From contig NZ_JAPEPW010000004.1 of assembly GCF_026339955.1 (NCBI RefSeq), positions 779,085 through 843,084 on the forward strand: 64,000 bases of DNA, given 5' to 3'. Under the pieces are notes generated by a model. The model was not told the origin of the DNA, did no database searches, and saw nothing but the letters and a program-made list of their open reading frames with translations. The position numbers and the translations under genes are program-made. Every line of letters begins with the position of its first letter. Position 1 is the stretch's first letter. Origin of the DNA: Streptomyces sp. NBC_01549. Lineage in GTDB: Bacteria; Actinomycetota; Actinomycetes; Streptomycetales; Streptomycetaceae. Below are positions 10,301 to 19,700 of this stretch, one piece after another.

Positions 10301-10405
10301 CTGCGGGCGGGCCAGCAGCGCGGCGCCGCCCAGCGCGACCGCACCCGTGAGGATCCGTCTGCGGGTGACACCTGTGATGCCGAGGTCGCCTCGGTTGTCG
10401 TGCAT
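7307..10405 (-). CDS. Secreted alpha-N-acetylglucosaminidase, GH89 (NAGLU-like)
   Basis: A 1032-residue exported glycosidase predicted to remove terminal alpha-linked GlcNAc, as found on gastric-type mucin O-glycans and heparan sulfate. Residues 15-17 (RRR) followed by a hydrophobic stretch form a twin-arginine signal, with cleavage near residue 40. The GH89 core runs from about 50 to 740. It has the family hallmark NDTNEGYTGAYRNWDAWQHE (146-165), LLHEGG with Glu324, and MPEA with Glu444; these align with the two catalytic glutamates of human NAGLU. A NEW3-like domain follows (about 760-850), and the last ~180 residues form a DUF1349-like beta module shared with three neighbours. It is the last gene of the minus-strand run, 20 bp after the NEW3 protein gene. 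Confidence 0.9.
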   Translation of the reverse strand: MHDNRGDLGITGVTRRRILTGAVALGGAALLARPQGAHAAVGALFDTAPAAAALKRLLPDHHRQITLRAVDDDTDRFRVTGRAGHITVEGTSPAVLLAGLHTYLRRTAHASVSWTGEQLNLPRTLPAPAEEITGTANVPHRFAFNDTNEGYTGAYRNWDAWQHELDVLAVHGVNRVLVYIGGDAVYYDTFRRFGYSDAALRAWIPTPAHQPWWLLQNMSGFGGPVSRQLIERRAALAEKIVDRIRDLGMTPVLPGYYGTVPDDFVAQHGGDAAVVAQGTWGAFKRPDWLDPRTTAFDDVAAAFYRAQTERFGASTMYKMDLLHEGGNPGDVPVGEAAKAVEAALQKAHPGAVWAILGWQTNPSKALLDGVDKSRMLIVDGLSDRYTTVTDRESDWGGTPYAFGSIWNFGGHTPIGANAPDWVEQYPKWRDREGSSLAGIAAMPEAADNNAPALALLTDLAWTPGTVDLDDWFAAYALSRYGGPDRHAAAAWQTIRDTAYNMSRADSWSEAPDGLFGARPSLTANKAAAWGPEKDRYDTTAFDAALTELLAIRAELTDSSAYRYDVVDVARQVLSNRSRILLPQIKGAYEAGEKALFGKLTETWLDWMNLLDDLLAASGPHLLGRWLADARAWGADRTEKDRLEYDARSLLTTWGGRASSDEGLHDYANREWAGLVGGLYRTRWKTYFDTLATGKDPATIDWFALEDRWANAHETHPSEPHGSPYALARRVRDLLAATAHQAALTAETDRGAVAEDTPATVTVTFTNRNGFAAARGVTLSVTAPEGMAVKPLDLVRTTAVASGETFAARFEVSLAGEPTELVGQVVAAAAYAGGGKAVTPVRLVAAAGVSDPYRTVSYNDAVFGQAGNEIAVEGAGADLWGGTNEFGAVYRAGAYDDGTVAEVTVTSQDATGGWARAGLVVRNDLDTQGSAGYVNLAVTPSNGCALSWDADGDGRFDSIALSGSFTAPVRLRLTRSGASYTGEASTDGVTWTTVGTATPGGAAAAQDVGVFMTAANGWNGARGIATFDGFTVA

Positions 10406-10425
10406 GAACGTCCTTCCGGCAGAGC

Positions 10426-11322
10426 TCAGTTGATCGTCATGGCAAAGATGTGCAGGGCGGGTACGCCCGACTGGAGGCCGTCGCTGACGTGGGGCAGGAC
10501 CAGAGAGCGCAGTTCCTTGCCGGGCGTCAGGTCGACGCCGAAGGTGAACAGGCTGACGGGGGTGTCGTCCCGGCCGGTGGTGATGTGGCGGTAGGGCAGC
10601 ACCACCGCGGCGGAGGGGTTCGTCCCGTACCAGTCGGGGACGGCGATGGAGAACGCCTGTTCGGTGCCGTCGGCGTAGACGACCTTGCCGTCGCCCCTGC
10701 CCTCGCCCCAGGTGCTGGTGCCGAGGAAGGCCAGCCGGGAGCCGGAGCCGGACAGCAGCACGCTCTGGCCGGCGGAGACGACGTTGTCCCTGTTTCCGGG
10801 CCGGGTGTCCGGCCAGGTGAAGGTCACCCCGCCGTACGTGACAGTGGCGCCCGGGGTCAGTCCCGCCGACGCCAGTGCCTCGGCGGACAGACTGGAGTTC
10901 GATCCGTCGATGTTGGCGACGGTGAGGGCGGCGTCGGAGGCGATCCCCGCGTTGTCGAAGGCCCCGGGCAGTGAGCGGTACGGCAGCAGGATCGAGGAGG
11001 TGGCGCGGGTGCAGTCGGAGCCGTGGCGGTGCACGTCGAAGAGGGCGTGCGCGGTGAACACGATCCGGCCCTCGGCGTCGTCGGCGAGCCGGGTCCGCCA
11101 GGCGCGGGTCACCGACCGTCCGGGCGCGAGGCTGCCCAGGCTGTCCGGTTCCTCGGTGTCGTCGACGGCGAGATGGAGCACGGTGCCGCGCAGCGTGATC
11201 CTGGTGGTGTTGGTGAGGGTGGCCGTCAGGGTCACGGCCTTGCCCGGCTCGGGTGTGGGCGGGGTGACGGTGAGCGAGACGGGCGGCGGGAGGAAGTCCT
11301 CCTCGGGGCGGTAGGCGTTCAC
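10426..11322 (-). CDS. NEW3-type carbohydrate-associated protein without signal peptide
   Basis: 298 residues from GTG 11322, which overlaps the preceding stop as GTGA. The first ~110 residues form a NEW3-like beta domain, clearly paralogous to the N-terminal half of the upstream neighbour (both contain VTRxWRT and FTAHxLFDV). The rest is a module seen at the C-termini of actinobacterial glycosidases (GSNSSLSAEALASAGLTPGA, then GGVTFTWPD). No Sec, Tat or lipoprotein signal is visible, which is odd among exported enzymes. It may be a detached accessory module of the alpha-fucosidase. No catalytic residues were identified. Confidence 0.6.
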   Translation of the reverse strand: MNAYRPEEDFLPPPVSLTVTPPTPEPGKAVTLTATLTNTTRITLRGTVLHLAVDDTEEPDSLGSLAPGRSVTRAWRTRLADDAEGRIVFTAHALFDVHRHGSDCTRATSSILLPYRSLPGAFDNAGIASDAALTVANIDGSNSSLSAEALASAGLTPGATVTYGGVTFTWPDTRPGNRDNVVSAGQSVLLSGSGSRLAFLGTSTWGEGRGDGKVVYADGTEQAFSIAVPDWYGTNPSAAVVLPYRHITTGRDDTPVSLFTFGVDLTPGKELRSLVLPHVSDGLQSGVPALHIFAMTIN

Positions 11323-12257
11323 GACTCCTCCACGGTCAAGTGGTCGAACACGGCCCGGACCGTCGTGCCGGGGTAGTTGAGGTTCACGGCGCTCGCCACC
11401 ACGCCGACGTCCAGGGCGCCGTTCGCGGAGCGCACGGTCGCGCTGGCGATCTCGGTCCAGGCGAGGCCGTTGGTGGTGGAGTACGCGGTGTAGGTGGTGC
11501 CGGAGCGGACCAGGCGCAGCCAGGCCGGGTGGGTGGAAGCTCCGCCGCCGGCCCAGGTGTCGAGGTGTCCGTCGCCATCACTGTCGGTCATGAACTCCAC
11601 GCCGTACGACTTCGACATGGTGAGCACCGCGTAGCCGCCGTTCTCCGGGGCGGTCAGGTCGTTCGCGACGGCGATCCCGTACTTGGCGGTGGGATTGTCG
11701 CTCCCGGTGAGGCTGACCGTCTTGACCTGCGCCACGCTCGATGCGGCGGCGGAGCCGGGAAGGAGGATGCCGCCCTTCTCGTCACGGCCGCCGGACAGGT
11801 CACCGCCGCCCGCCCAGATCACCAGCTGGCTGCCGTACTGGCCGAACTGGGCGTCGTCGGTGGTGGCGAACGTCTTGTACGGGTCCCGCACCCCGTTCGG
11901 CTCGTAGGGCACGCTGACGGTCTTCGCGGCCCGCGCGCAGTCGGCGCTGCGCCCGTCCACGTCGAAGAGGACGTGCGCGGTGAACGCGACGTCCCCGGCG
12001 ACGTCGGCCGGCATCGACGTGCGCCAGCTGCGGGTGACCTTCGCGCCGCGGCGCAGATCACCGAGCGGGATGGTGCGTGCGGCGATCGTCGCTCCCGGGT
12101 CCACCAGGTACAGGACGGCGCCGCGCAGCGGGAACGGGCAGTCGTTGACGAGGACGGCGGTGGCGGTGACGGCGTCGCCGCCGGCCGGTTCGGCGGGTTC
12201 GGTGGTGACGGTGAGGGTGGGGCAGAGGGTGTCCGTACGGGTGCTCACGCTGTTCAC
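11319..12257 (-). CDS. NEW3 plus DUF1349-like carbohydrate-binding protein without signal peptide
   Basis: 312 residues from GTG 12257, which overlaps the alpha-fucosidase stop (GTGA, 12254-12257). Residues 1-120 are a NEW3-like domain. Residues 130-312 are the beta-sandwich module (TWAGGG, FMTDSDGDG, VANDLTAPENGGYA) shared with the GH89, SGNH and GH31 proteins of the cluster. The DSDGDG stretch resembles a calcium-binding loop. There is no export signal. Coupling to the Tat-exported fucosidase suggests it acts with that enzyme, either as a partner carried along or as a piece of what was once one longer polypeptide. Binding to carbohydrate is inferred from domain type only. Confidence 0.6.
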   Translation of the reverse strand: MNSVSTRTDTLCPTLTVTTEPAEPAGGDAVTATAVLVNDCPFPLRGAVLYLVDPGATIAARTIPLGDLRRGAKVTRSWRTSMPADVAGDVAFTAHVLFDVDGRSADCARAAKTVSVPYEPNGVRDPYKTFATTDDAQFGQYGSQLVIWAGGGDLSGGRDEKGGILLPGSAAASSVAQVKTVSLTGSDNPTAKYGIAVANDLTAPENGGYAVLTMSKSYGVEFMTDSDGDGHLDTWAGGGASTHPAWLRLVRSGTTYTAYSTTNGLAWTEIASATVRSANGALDVGVVASAVNLNYPGTTVRAVFDHLTVEES

Positions 12258-13684
12258 CGTCGCTCCCAGTCGATGGTGAAGGCGTTGGCGAGTTCGCTGG
12301 GCAGCGTCTGCGGGACGCTGATGTGGACCTTGCCGTCGGAACGAGTCCATTTCAGCGGCTTGTTGTGGCCGAGCAGCCGGATCCGCGAGGTTGCGGAGAG
12401 GGGTATGTCCGCGGGCACGGAGAGGGTGCCGCTGGGGGCGCCCAGCACGATGATGTTGAACTTGCCCGGGGTGACGGTGTACCGGATGCCGAGGGCGCTG
12501 CCCTCTTCCTCGGCCCGCACCCACGGCGTCGAGCCGTAGATCGCGGGCCCGTTGACGTCCAGCCAGGCGCCGATGTCCCGCAGCCGCCGCTGCATGACGT
12601 CCGGGATGGTGCCGTCCGGCTTCGGCCCGATGTTCAGCAGCAGGTTGCCGTTCTTGCTGGTGACGTCGGCAAGCAGATGGACGAGGAACTCGGAGGTCTT
12701 GTAGTCCTCCTCGACCTCGAACTTGTTGTAGCCCCAGGAGTAGCCCATCGTGATGCAGCACTCCCACTTCTGCGGGTCCATGGTCGGGTTGGTGCGCTGC
12801 TCGTAGGTGGCGAAGTCGTAGTGCGTGTCGAAACGGTCGTTGACCACGACACCCTTGGGCGTCCTGCGGTCCTTGGCCCGGTTGTAGAAGCGGGCCAGCG
12901 CCTCTTCGCTGCGCCACGGCGGTTCGCCTGTCGGCCGGAACCACTGGCCGTCCGCCCACAGCAGGTCCGGGTCGTACCGGTCGATGATCTCGTACAGCTG
13001 CTTCAGCTCGTAGTCCCCGACGTAGTCGTCGACCGGTTTGTAGCCGAGCATCGGGACTTCCTGGCCGGTGTAGAAGTTCTTCATGGGCCGGCCGATCGCG
13101 GGATTGAAGAACTCGCCGAGCGAGTAGTAGAGGCCGGGCCGCACGGTGCCGCGCCTGCGGGCGGCCGTCATCAGCTCGCCGACCAGGTCGCGCTTCGGGC
13201 CGTACTTCCCGGCATGACGGTCCGTCACCTTGCTCGGCCACAGGGCGAATCCGTCGTGGTGCTTGCTGGTCAGCGTGAAGTACTCGGCACCCGCCTGCTC
13301 GAACAGCCGCACCCAGGCATCCGGGTCGTAGTTCTCGGCCGTGAACTGCGGGATGAAGTCGTCATAGAGGAAGTCCTGGCCGTAGGTGTCGCGGTGGTAC
13401 TTCCAGGTGGGATCGGTGTCGAAGCTCTGGTACCAGAGGTACCACTCGGCGGCCATCTGCCGGGCGGAGCCGGCGGGGACCGAGTAGACGCCCCAGTGGA
13501 CGAAGATGCCGAACTTGGCGTCCTTGTACCAGCGCGGTACGGGGTGGGTGTCGAGGGATTCCTTTGTGGGCTTGTAGTCGGGGATGCCGCCGCTGATCGC
13601 GTGGGCGGCACCGGGTGGGGCCAGGAGCACTGCTGAGCCCAGAGCAGTGGCCGTGGTCAGGAAGCGTCTACGGCTGACGTTCAC
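12254..13684 (-). CDS. Secreted alpha-L-fucosidase, GH29
   Basis: 476 residues from GTG 13684, with GAGG six bases upstream. SRRRFL at residues 4-9 plus a hydrophobic stretch gives a twin-arginine signal. The GH29 barrel shows FGIFVHWGVYSVP (58-70), TSKHHDGFALWPS (139-151) and LLWADGQW with nucleophile Asp245. The C-terminal ~100 residues fit the usual beta-sandwich domain. The enzyme releases terminal alpha-L-fucose from glycans by a retaining mechanism (family knowledge). It starts 10 bp after the SGNH gene and is stop-start coupled to the NEW3 protein gene downstream, so it sits within one transcription unit with the other glycosidases. Confidence 0.9.
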   Translation of the reverse strand: MNVSRRRFLTTATALGSAVLLAPPGAAHAISGGIPDYKPTKESLDTHPVPRWYKDAKFGIFVHWGVYSVPAGSARQMAAEWYLWYQSFDTDPTWKYHRDTYGQDFLYDDFIPQFTAENYDPDAWVRLFEQAGAEYFTLTSKHHDGFALWPSKVTDRHAGKYGPKRDLVGELMTAARRRGTVRPGLYYSLGEFFNPAIGRPMKNFYTGQEVPMLGYKPVDDYVGDYELKQLYEIIDRYDPDLLWADGQWFRPTGEPPWRSEEALARFYNRAKDRRTPKGVVVNDRFDTHYDFATYEQRTNPTMDPQKWECCITMGYSWGYNKFEVEEDYKTSEFLVHLLADVTSKNGNLLLNIGPKPDGTIPDVMQRRLRDIGAWLDVNGPAIYGSTPWVRAEEEGSALGIRYTVTPGKFNIIVLGAPSGTLSVPADIPLSATSRIRLLGHNKPLKWTRSDGKVHISVPQTLPSELANAFTIDWERR

Positions 13685-13694
13685 GGGAGGCCTC

Positions 13695-15851
13695 TCAGTC
13701 GGTGGTCGAGAAGGAGTCGAAGACGGCTGTGGTGGTCTGGCCGGGGTAGTCGAGGTTGACGGCGCTCGCGACCATCCCGGCGTCGAGGCCGCCGCCGGCG
13801 GACGGCACGGTCGCGGTCCCGATCTGCTGCCAGGCGGTGCCGTCGGTACTGGCGTACGCGGTGTAGGCGGTGCCGTCGCGGGTGAGTCTGAGCCAGGCCG
13901 GGTGGTAGGAGGAGCCGCCGCCCGCCCAGGTGTCGAGCCGGCCGTCGCCGTCGCTGTCGGTCATGAACTCCACGCCGTAGTTCTTGGACATGGTCAGCAC
14001 CGCGTAGCCGCCGTTCTCCGGGGCGGTCAGGTCGTTCGCGACGGCGATCCCGGCCTTGGCGGAGGGTCCGCTGCCGGTCTGGGAGACGACGCGTGCGGTG
14101 ACGGCGCCGGAGGCGGGTACGGCGTCCGGCACATGGACGGCGGCCTTCTCGTCCTTCCAGCCGGACAGGTCCTCGCCGCCCGCCCAGATCGCGAACTGGG
14201 CGTCGTTCTGGGCGTATTGGGCGTCGTCGGTGGTGGCGAACATCCGGTACGGGGGCTGGACCGTGGACGGGACGGGGGTGACGTCGGCATCCACGCTGTC
14301 GCTGTCGTGGCGCGTCCGGCCGCCCTGCCGGTAGGAGGTGCGTACGCCGACGTCGTACGCCTCCCATGCCGCGCCGACAGACGGGGTGACGCGCCAGGTG
14401 ACGGTGGAACTCCCGCCGGGGGCAAGGGAGTCGGTGCCCGTCCCGCCCTCCGCTTCGGCCCTCCAGCCGTCCGGCAGGCGCAGGGCGCTGCTGACCCGGG
14501 TGACCGCCGTGGGACCGGTGTTGGTGACCGTCGCGGTGATCTCCGTGGCGCGGCCGGTCCGGAGGCTCGGGCGGTACGGGGTGAGCCGGACGCGTGCCGA
14601 CGGGCAGGCGCGGGCCACCCCGAGACCGGCGAGGTCGACCGCGTCGGCGAACGCCTTCATCCCGGTGTCGTTGGGATGCAGATGGTCACCGGAGTCGAAC
14701 GCGGCGGCGTAGCGGGTGGGGTCGTCCGGATCGCGTACGGCCCTGTCGAAGTCGGCGTAGCCGTCGAAGGTGCCATCGGAGTCGCGTACGAACGTGTTGA
14801 CCTGCTGCCGGTCGGCCTCCTTGGCCTCGGTCCACCAGTCGCCCCAGCCCCGGTACGGGACCACGGTCGCGCCGATCACCCGCAGCCCGCGGGCGTGCGC
14901 CCGGTGTGCGATCTCCCGCATGCCGTCGATCACCTGGGCGCCGGTGGCGCCGCCCCAGCTGAGGTCGTTGACGCCCTCGAAGAGGATCACCGTCCGGGCG
15001 CCCGGCTGGGACAGCACATCGCGCTCCAGCCGCTCCAGCGCCGAGGGATTGCCGTCGGTCCCGGCCGTGATGCGGTTCCCGCTGATGCCCTCGTTCAGCA
15101 CTCCGGCGGTGGAGGCACAGGCCGACAGCCGGGCCGCCAGATAGTCGGGCCAACGCCGGTTGGCCTCCGAGGTGGAGGCGGCGCCGTCGGTGATGGAGTC
15201 GCCGAGCGCGACCACGGAGCCCCGCGCCGGACCGCCCCGCACATCGACGCCGGTGAGGAACGGGAAGGTGGAGTCGGTCTTGGTGAACGCGGCCCCTCCG
15301 GGGTCCCCGGCGTGGTCGCCGCCGCCGTCGGGCGTCCAGTAGACGGTCTGCAGCCCCATCCAGTGCTGGCTGACGTGGGTGAGCCGGCCGGGGAAGTACA
15401 GGCTGACCACCAGGTCGCTGCGGGCCGCGACGGGAATCCGCACCGCGTCGCTCGCCGCCCGTCCCCCGGCCGGGATCGTCACGTCCCCCTTCCCGCCGAA
15501 TCTCAGATCGCGCGGGCCGGACACGGACGAGCCGCTCGCGCGCCGCCCCACGGTCGCGTGCCCGATCGTCACCGGCTGGTCGGTGAACTCGTTGGTAAGG
15601 CGGATCCGTACGCTCGTCCCGCCCGCGCTGACGTGCACCGGTATCCGCACGGTCACCTCGGAGGTGCCCGGGTCGTACGAGGCGTGCTGCGCGGTCGCCC
15701 AAGTCCCTGTCCAGTCCTGCTGCTGGGCCCCGGCTTCGGCCGGAGTCACCGGAAGCAGGGCCGCCAGGACGGCCGCCACGGCGGCCGCCAGGGCGGCGAA
15801 TCTTCGGTGTCTACGCGGGTGTCCCCGCAGGGGTCCAAGTGGTCCGAGCAC
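13695..15851 (-). CDS. Secreted SGNH/GDSL hydrolase with NEW3 and DUF1349-like domains
   Basis: 718 residues from GTG 15851, with an AGGAGG Shine-Dalgarno site six bases upstream. Residues 1-40 form a long Sec-type signal ending PAEA. The SGNH esterase blocks are complete: ALGDSITDG (Ser219), NEGISGNRI (Gly257), GVNDLSW (Asn295) and DHLHPND (Asp389, His392). NEW3 and the shared ~190-residue beta module follow. Among mucin-type glycosidases a plausible role is removing O-acetyl groups that block sugars, but the substrate is not visible in the sequence. It lies right after a pseudogene that ends in a decayed SGNH tail very like its own. Confidence 0.87.
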   Translation of the reverse strand: MLGPLGPLRGHPRRHRRFAALAAAVAAVLAALLPVTPAEAGAQQQDWTGTWATAQHASYDPGTSEVTVRIPVHVSAGGTSVRIRLTNEFTDQPVTIGHATVGRRASGSSVSGPRDLRFGGKGDVTIPAGGRAASDAVRIPVAARSDLVVSLYFPGRLTHVSQHWMGLQTVYWTPDGGGDHAGDPGGAAFTKTDSTFPFLTGVDVRGGPARGSVVALGDSITDGAASTSEANRRWPDYLAARLSACASTAGVLNEGISGNRITAGTDGNPSALERLERDVLSQPGARTVILFEGVNDLSWGGATGAQVIDGMREIAHRAHARGLRVIGATVVPYRGWGDWWTEAKEADRQQVNTFVRDSDGTFDGYADFDRAVRDPDDPTRYAAAFDSGDHLHPNDTGMKAFADAVDLAGLGVARACPSARVRLTPYRPSLRTGRATEITATVTNTGPTAVTRVSSALRLPDGWRAEAEGGTGTDSLAPGGSSTVTWRVTPSVGAAWEAYDVGVRTSYRQGGRTRHDSDSVDADVTPVPSTVQPPYRMFATTDDAQYAQNDAQFAIWAGGEDLSGWKDEKAAVHVPDAVPASGAVTARVVSQTGSGPSAKAGIAVANDLTAPENGGYAVLTMSKNYGVEFMTDSDGDGRLDTWAGGGSSYHPAWLRLTRDGTAYTAYASTDGTAWQQIGTATVPSAGGGLDAGMVASAVNLDYPGQTTTAVFDSFSTTD

Positions 15852-15860
15852 GGGTCCTCC

Positions 15861-16746
15861 TCAGGAGCAGCTGCGGCCGAGGCCGAGCGTGGTCAGGCCG
15901 ATGGAGTCGGCGAAAGCCTTCATCCCGGCGTCATTGGGATGCAGATGGTCACCGGAGTCGTACGCCGCGCCCAGCCGGCGCGGATCCGCCGGGGGGTGTC
16001 GGAGCGTTCGGGCTTTCCGACCAGCGCGATGTGGTCGCGGTACACCGCTTCGGGCGTGTCCTCGACGAACACCGTGGAGGCGGCGGGCCGGTCTCCGGTG
16101 ACGGTGAACTCGCCGAGTTCGTTGCCGCCGGAGTTGATCCGCACGTCCATCGGGTCGTCGGTGTTCGCCCACAGCCCGGTGGCCCTGGAGGTGTACCAGA
16201 AGGGGGGGAGACCACCTGGTAGGACGCTGGGCTGAACCCGGTGTCCACCAGTTGTCGGGAGTCCAGCGGCCACGGCTGGACGGTCTGGTCGCTGTTCTCG
16301 CCGTGGCCGTACCAGTGCCCGGCGCTGCTGAGGGCGTACGCCGTGCTGAGCGCGTCGGCCCGGGTGCCGGACAGGGACCAGGTCATGTCGTACCGGTCGG
16401 AGCGCAAAGTGATCCGCAGATCGACGGTGACGCCCGGCGGGTCGGTGGCGGCGGTGACGCGCACGGTGTCGCCGTCTCGAGTGCTGCCGGTGACCTCCCG
16501 GACGACGTGCCAGTCGGCGCCGATCCGGAACCGGAACGCCCCGGGCGCGGTGGCCAGGACGGTCCGGCCCGCCCGTACCGTGGTGAGGGCCAGCCGGTCG
16601 GTCGCAAGGCGCAGTTCGTAGCGTGGCGTCACGAAGGTGGTCGGCCCGGGTTCGGCGGCGGTCGCCGGGGCTGCCGTGCCGAGCAGCGGGGCGGCCAGGA
16701 GCAGCGCCGCCGAGCCGTGTCGGATGGTTCGTCTCAGCAGGGGCAT
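15861..16746 (-). pseudogene. Chimeric pseudogene: GH31 N-terminus joined to SGNH hydrolase C-terminus
   Basis: From ATG 16746 (sharing one base with the upstream GH35 stop) the sequence has a signal peptide and about 180 residues that align with the start of the GH31 protein at 26089-29103, including SSAGHWYGHGE. At a run of seven C near 16203-16209 (minus strand) the frame breaks; reading on in the next frame restores GH31-like sequence (FWYTSRATGL, VYRDHIALVGKPERSD). Near 15985 the GH31 part ends abruptly and, in a third frame, a SGNH tail appears (GAAYDSGDHLHPNDAGMKAF), ending at 15861. So a deletion fused two neighbouring genes and removed the GH31 catalytic core and the SGNH serine block. 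No activity is expected. Confidence 0.8.
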
Positions 16747-19700
16747 CAGACACCGCCCTCACAGGTCAGCTTGGCGTCGGCCCAGTCGGCGTGGTCGAGG
16801 GCGTTGCCGTCCCCGGCGTCCGATACGACGAGTTCGAGCCGGCGCGCGCCCGCCACGTCGACGTCGATCTTCTTCGTCGCGGTGTCCCGGTCGACGGTGC
16901 CGCTCTCGTAGACGGGGGTTCCGTCGGCGAGGACGGTGTAGGCGACGGTGGCCGGGCCGTCGGACCGGCCGTAGGTCTCCTGATCGAGGCCGAGCGCGGC
17001 GTGGAAGGTGGTGCAGGTGCCGCCGAGCCACACTTGCACGCTGCTGGCGGCGTGGGTGCCGAGGCCCTTGTCGTAGACGGTGTCGTGGAGAGTGAGCGGC
17101 AGGCCGTCGCCCTCGGCGTTCTCGCCGACGGACTGATCGCGTTCGACCGGCCCCCAGCCGTTGCTGCTGGACTGGAACGGCAGATCGCTGACGTAGTGTT
17201 CGCCGGTCGCGAGCGGCGGTGGCTGCGCGGCCACCACCTGTTCCCCGGTCACCGAACCGGGCTTGCCGGCGCGGGTGAAGTCGGCGGTGACGCGGAGAAT
17301 CGCGACAGTGCCGGTCTTCTGGTCGGCGGGCACGGTGACGGTCCACCGGGCTTTCGCCGAGGCACCGGGTTTGAGGGTGCCGAGCCGCACCGGGTCGGCC
17401 GGGGTCGCGGTCCAGCCGTCGGGCAGCTTCGGGCTCAGGGTGAGGTCGCGGAGCGCCGTGCCGTCGTCCGGTACGGCAGCGGTCGTCGTGACCTGGTAGC
17501 TGTTGCCCGGCTCGACGGTGTCGGGGGCGACGACGCTCACCCGCGCCGCGGTGGCCGGGTCGGCGTAGGTGGCGGCGTCGTAGGCCGGGGCGGCCACATC
17601 GGCGACCCGCAGCGAGGAGGTGACATTGCCGAGCGTGGTGAGACCCACCTTCCCGAGGCCACCGCTCTTCGCGTCCTCGCTCCACGAGGCGATGGCGATG
17701 GTGTTCTTGCCGTCGGTGCGCAGAATGCCGTTCGGGATGGGGAACGTGTGCTGCGGACCGGTGTCGTTGACGTAGTTGCCCATCAGCCAGCCGTTGACAT
17801 AGATGAGGGCGCGGTAGTTCCGGTCGGGGTCGTCGGTGATGGTGACGCCGACGGAGACGTCCTGGCCCTTGGGCAGCCGGGGGTTGAAGGTGGTGCGGTA
17901 CCAGGCGATGCCGGGGGTGGTGTCACTGGCCGGCAGCGTGGCGTCGTCCCAGGTGCGGTCCGGGTAGCCGGGCAGGGTCCAGCCCGAACGCTCCCCGTAC
18001 AGACCGCCGTTGTTCATGTGTCCGCGTACGGTGTCGACGGGCTGCTCACCGCCCCGGGCACCCTGGATGCGCCAGGTGATCTGCGCGTCGGAGCCTGCGA
18101 GATACGCCGTGGTCAGGCCGCGCGGCTGCTTGTGGTCGTCGCTGTTCCAGGTGAAGTCCTCGTTGTGGCCCATGTTGCCGACCAGGACGGAGATCACGTT
18201 CTCCTTGCCCTTGCGCAGCAACCCGGCGGCGAGGGGGAAGGTCTGGCGGCCGGTCTTGCTCGTGCCGGCGAACTTCCCGTTGATCCACACCGAGTACGCG
18301 CCCACCGCGGCCGAGCCGGTGTCCGGGTTGGTGGCGGAGGCGGTCAGGGAGAGGGACTTCTCGGTGCCGGTGGCCTTGAAGCGGCCGCGGTACCAGACAT
18401 AGCCGTAGTGATAGCCGTACTCGTCCTGGTAGAGCACCGGTAGAGTCCCGGGCTTGGTCGGGTTGTCGGTGGTCAGCTTGTCGGCGTACGTCCAGGACGA
18501 GTCGTCGAAGTCCGGGTCGGCCTCCGGGGTTTCGGCAGACGTCTTCCAGCCGGTCAGCGCGGGGAGCTTGACGTCCTTCGGGCCGGGCACGATGCCCAGC
18601 AGGCTGCCGAAGGAGGTCGGCTTCACCTTGAGGGGTTCGCCGTTCCAGGTGACCTTCCGTACGCCGGGCGGTGCGAAGACCTCCAGAGGGCCCGCCTTCT
18701 TCGCATCGCCGGTGAGGGCGAGCGTCGTCCCCCGGCCGGTGACGGACGCCGTACGGACCAGTTCGGTGCCGCGTTCCAGCACGGGACCAGCCGCCGTGTC
18801 CTGCCGCCAGAAGCCGGCGGCCTCGGCGTCGGTGCCGATGAGCAGCAGCAGATCGGGGCGGCCGCCGCCCTGGACGAGGACCCGGGTGAGGCCGGAGTGG
18901 GTGTAGTCCAGCTTCAGGTCGCCGCGCTCGGCGTCCCAGGTGGCGTCCGCTTTGCCGTCCAGCACCGTGACCTTGGGCTCGGAGGAGTAGCGGAGCATCG
19001 TCTGTCCCTGGTCGCCCTCGCCGCCGTACAGCACGGCCTGGGTGCGTTCACCGGTCCGCGCGCTGGTCAGCAGCTCGCTGGTGGAGTAGACGAGCCGCTG
19101 GCCGCCGCCGAGGTCATGGCCGGCGACGAGGATCTTGCCGGTCTTGCCGTTGAGCCGGACGGTGACCGGATACGTGCCGTCCGGCGTCTTCCAGTCGAAG
19201 GTGGTGGTGGCGTCGGCGTCGGCCATCGGGTCGTCGTGCCGGAGGTAGAGGAACTGGGTGTCGGTGTCCGGGTTGGCGCGGGCCTCGATGTGCACGGCGT
19301 CGTTGGACGAGGAGGGGGCGTCGGCCGGATCGGTGGCGGTGAGCGGTCCTGTGGTGGTGTAGAAGAGGCCCTGCCGCTTCAGCTCGTCGTAGTCGGCGCC
19401 GGTCTGGCGCGGCTCGCTGATCGGGGCGCCGTAGTCGTACGAGGTGTAGACCTGGCGCGGGTCGGCGAGCCACCCCCAGTTGGTGCCGCCGTAGGTCATG
19501 TAGAGGTTTTCGATGGTCGTGCCCTGCATGACCTCGTGCTTGTTGACGATCTTCTGGTAGGCGGGGCCCATCTTCTGCCGGCACTCGTCGTAGCCGGTGT
19601 CGCCCCAGGTCTGGAACCAGCCGGTGCCCGCCTCGAAGACCGCCAGCGGCTTCGTCTCGTCCTGGCGCGCGAGTGCGGGCAGCCACCACTCGCCCTTGCA

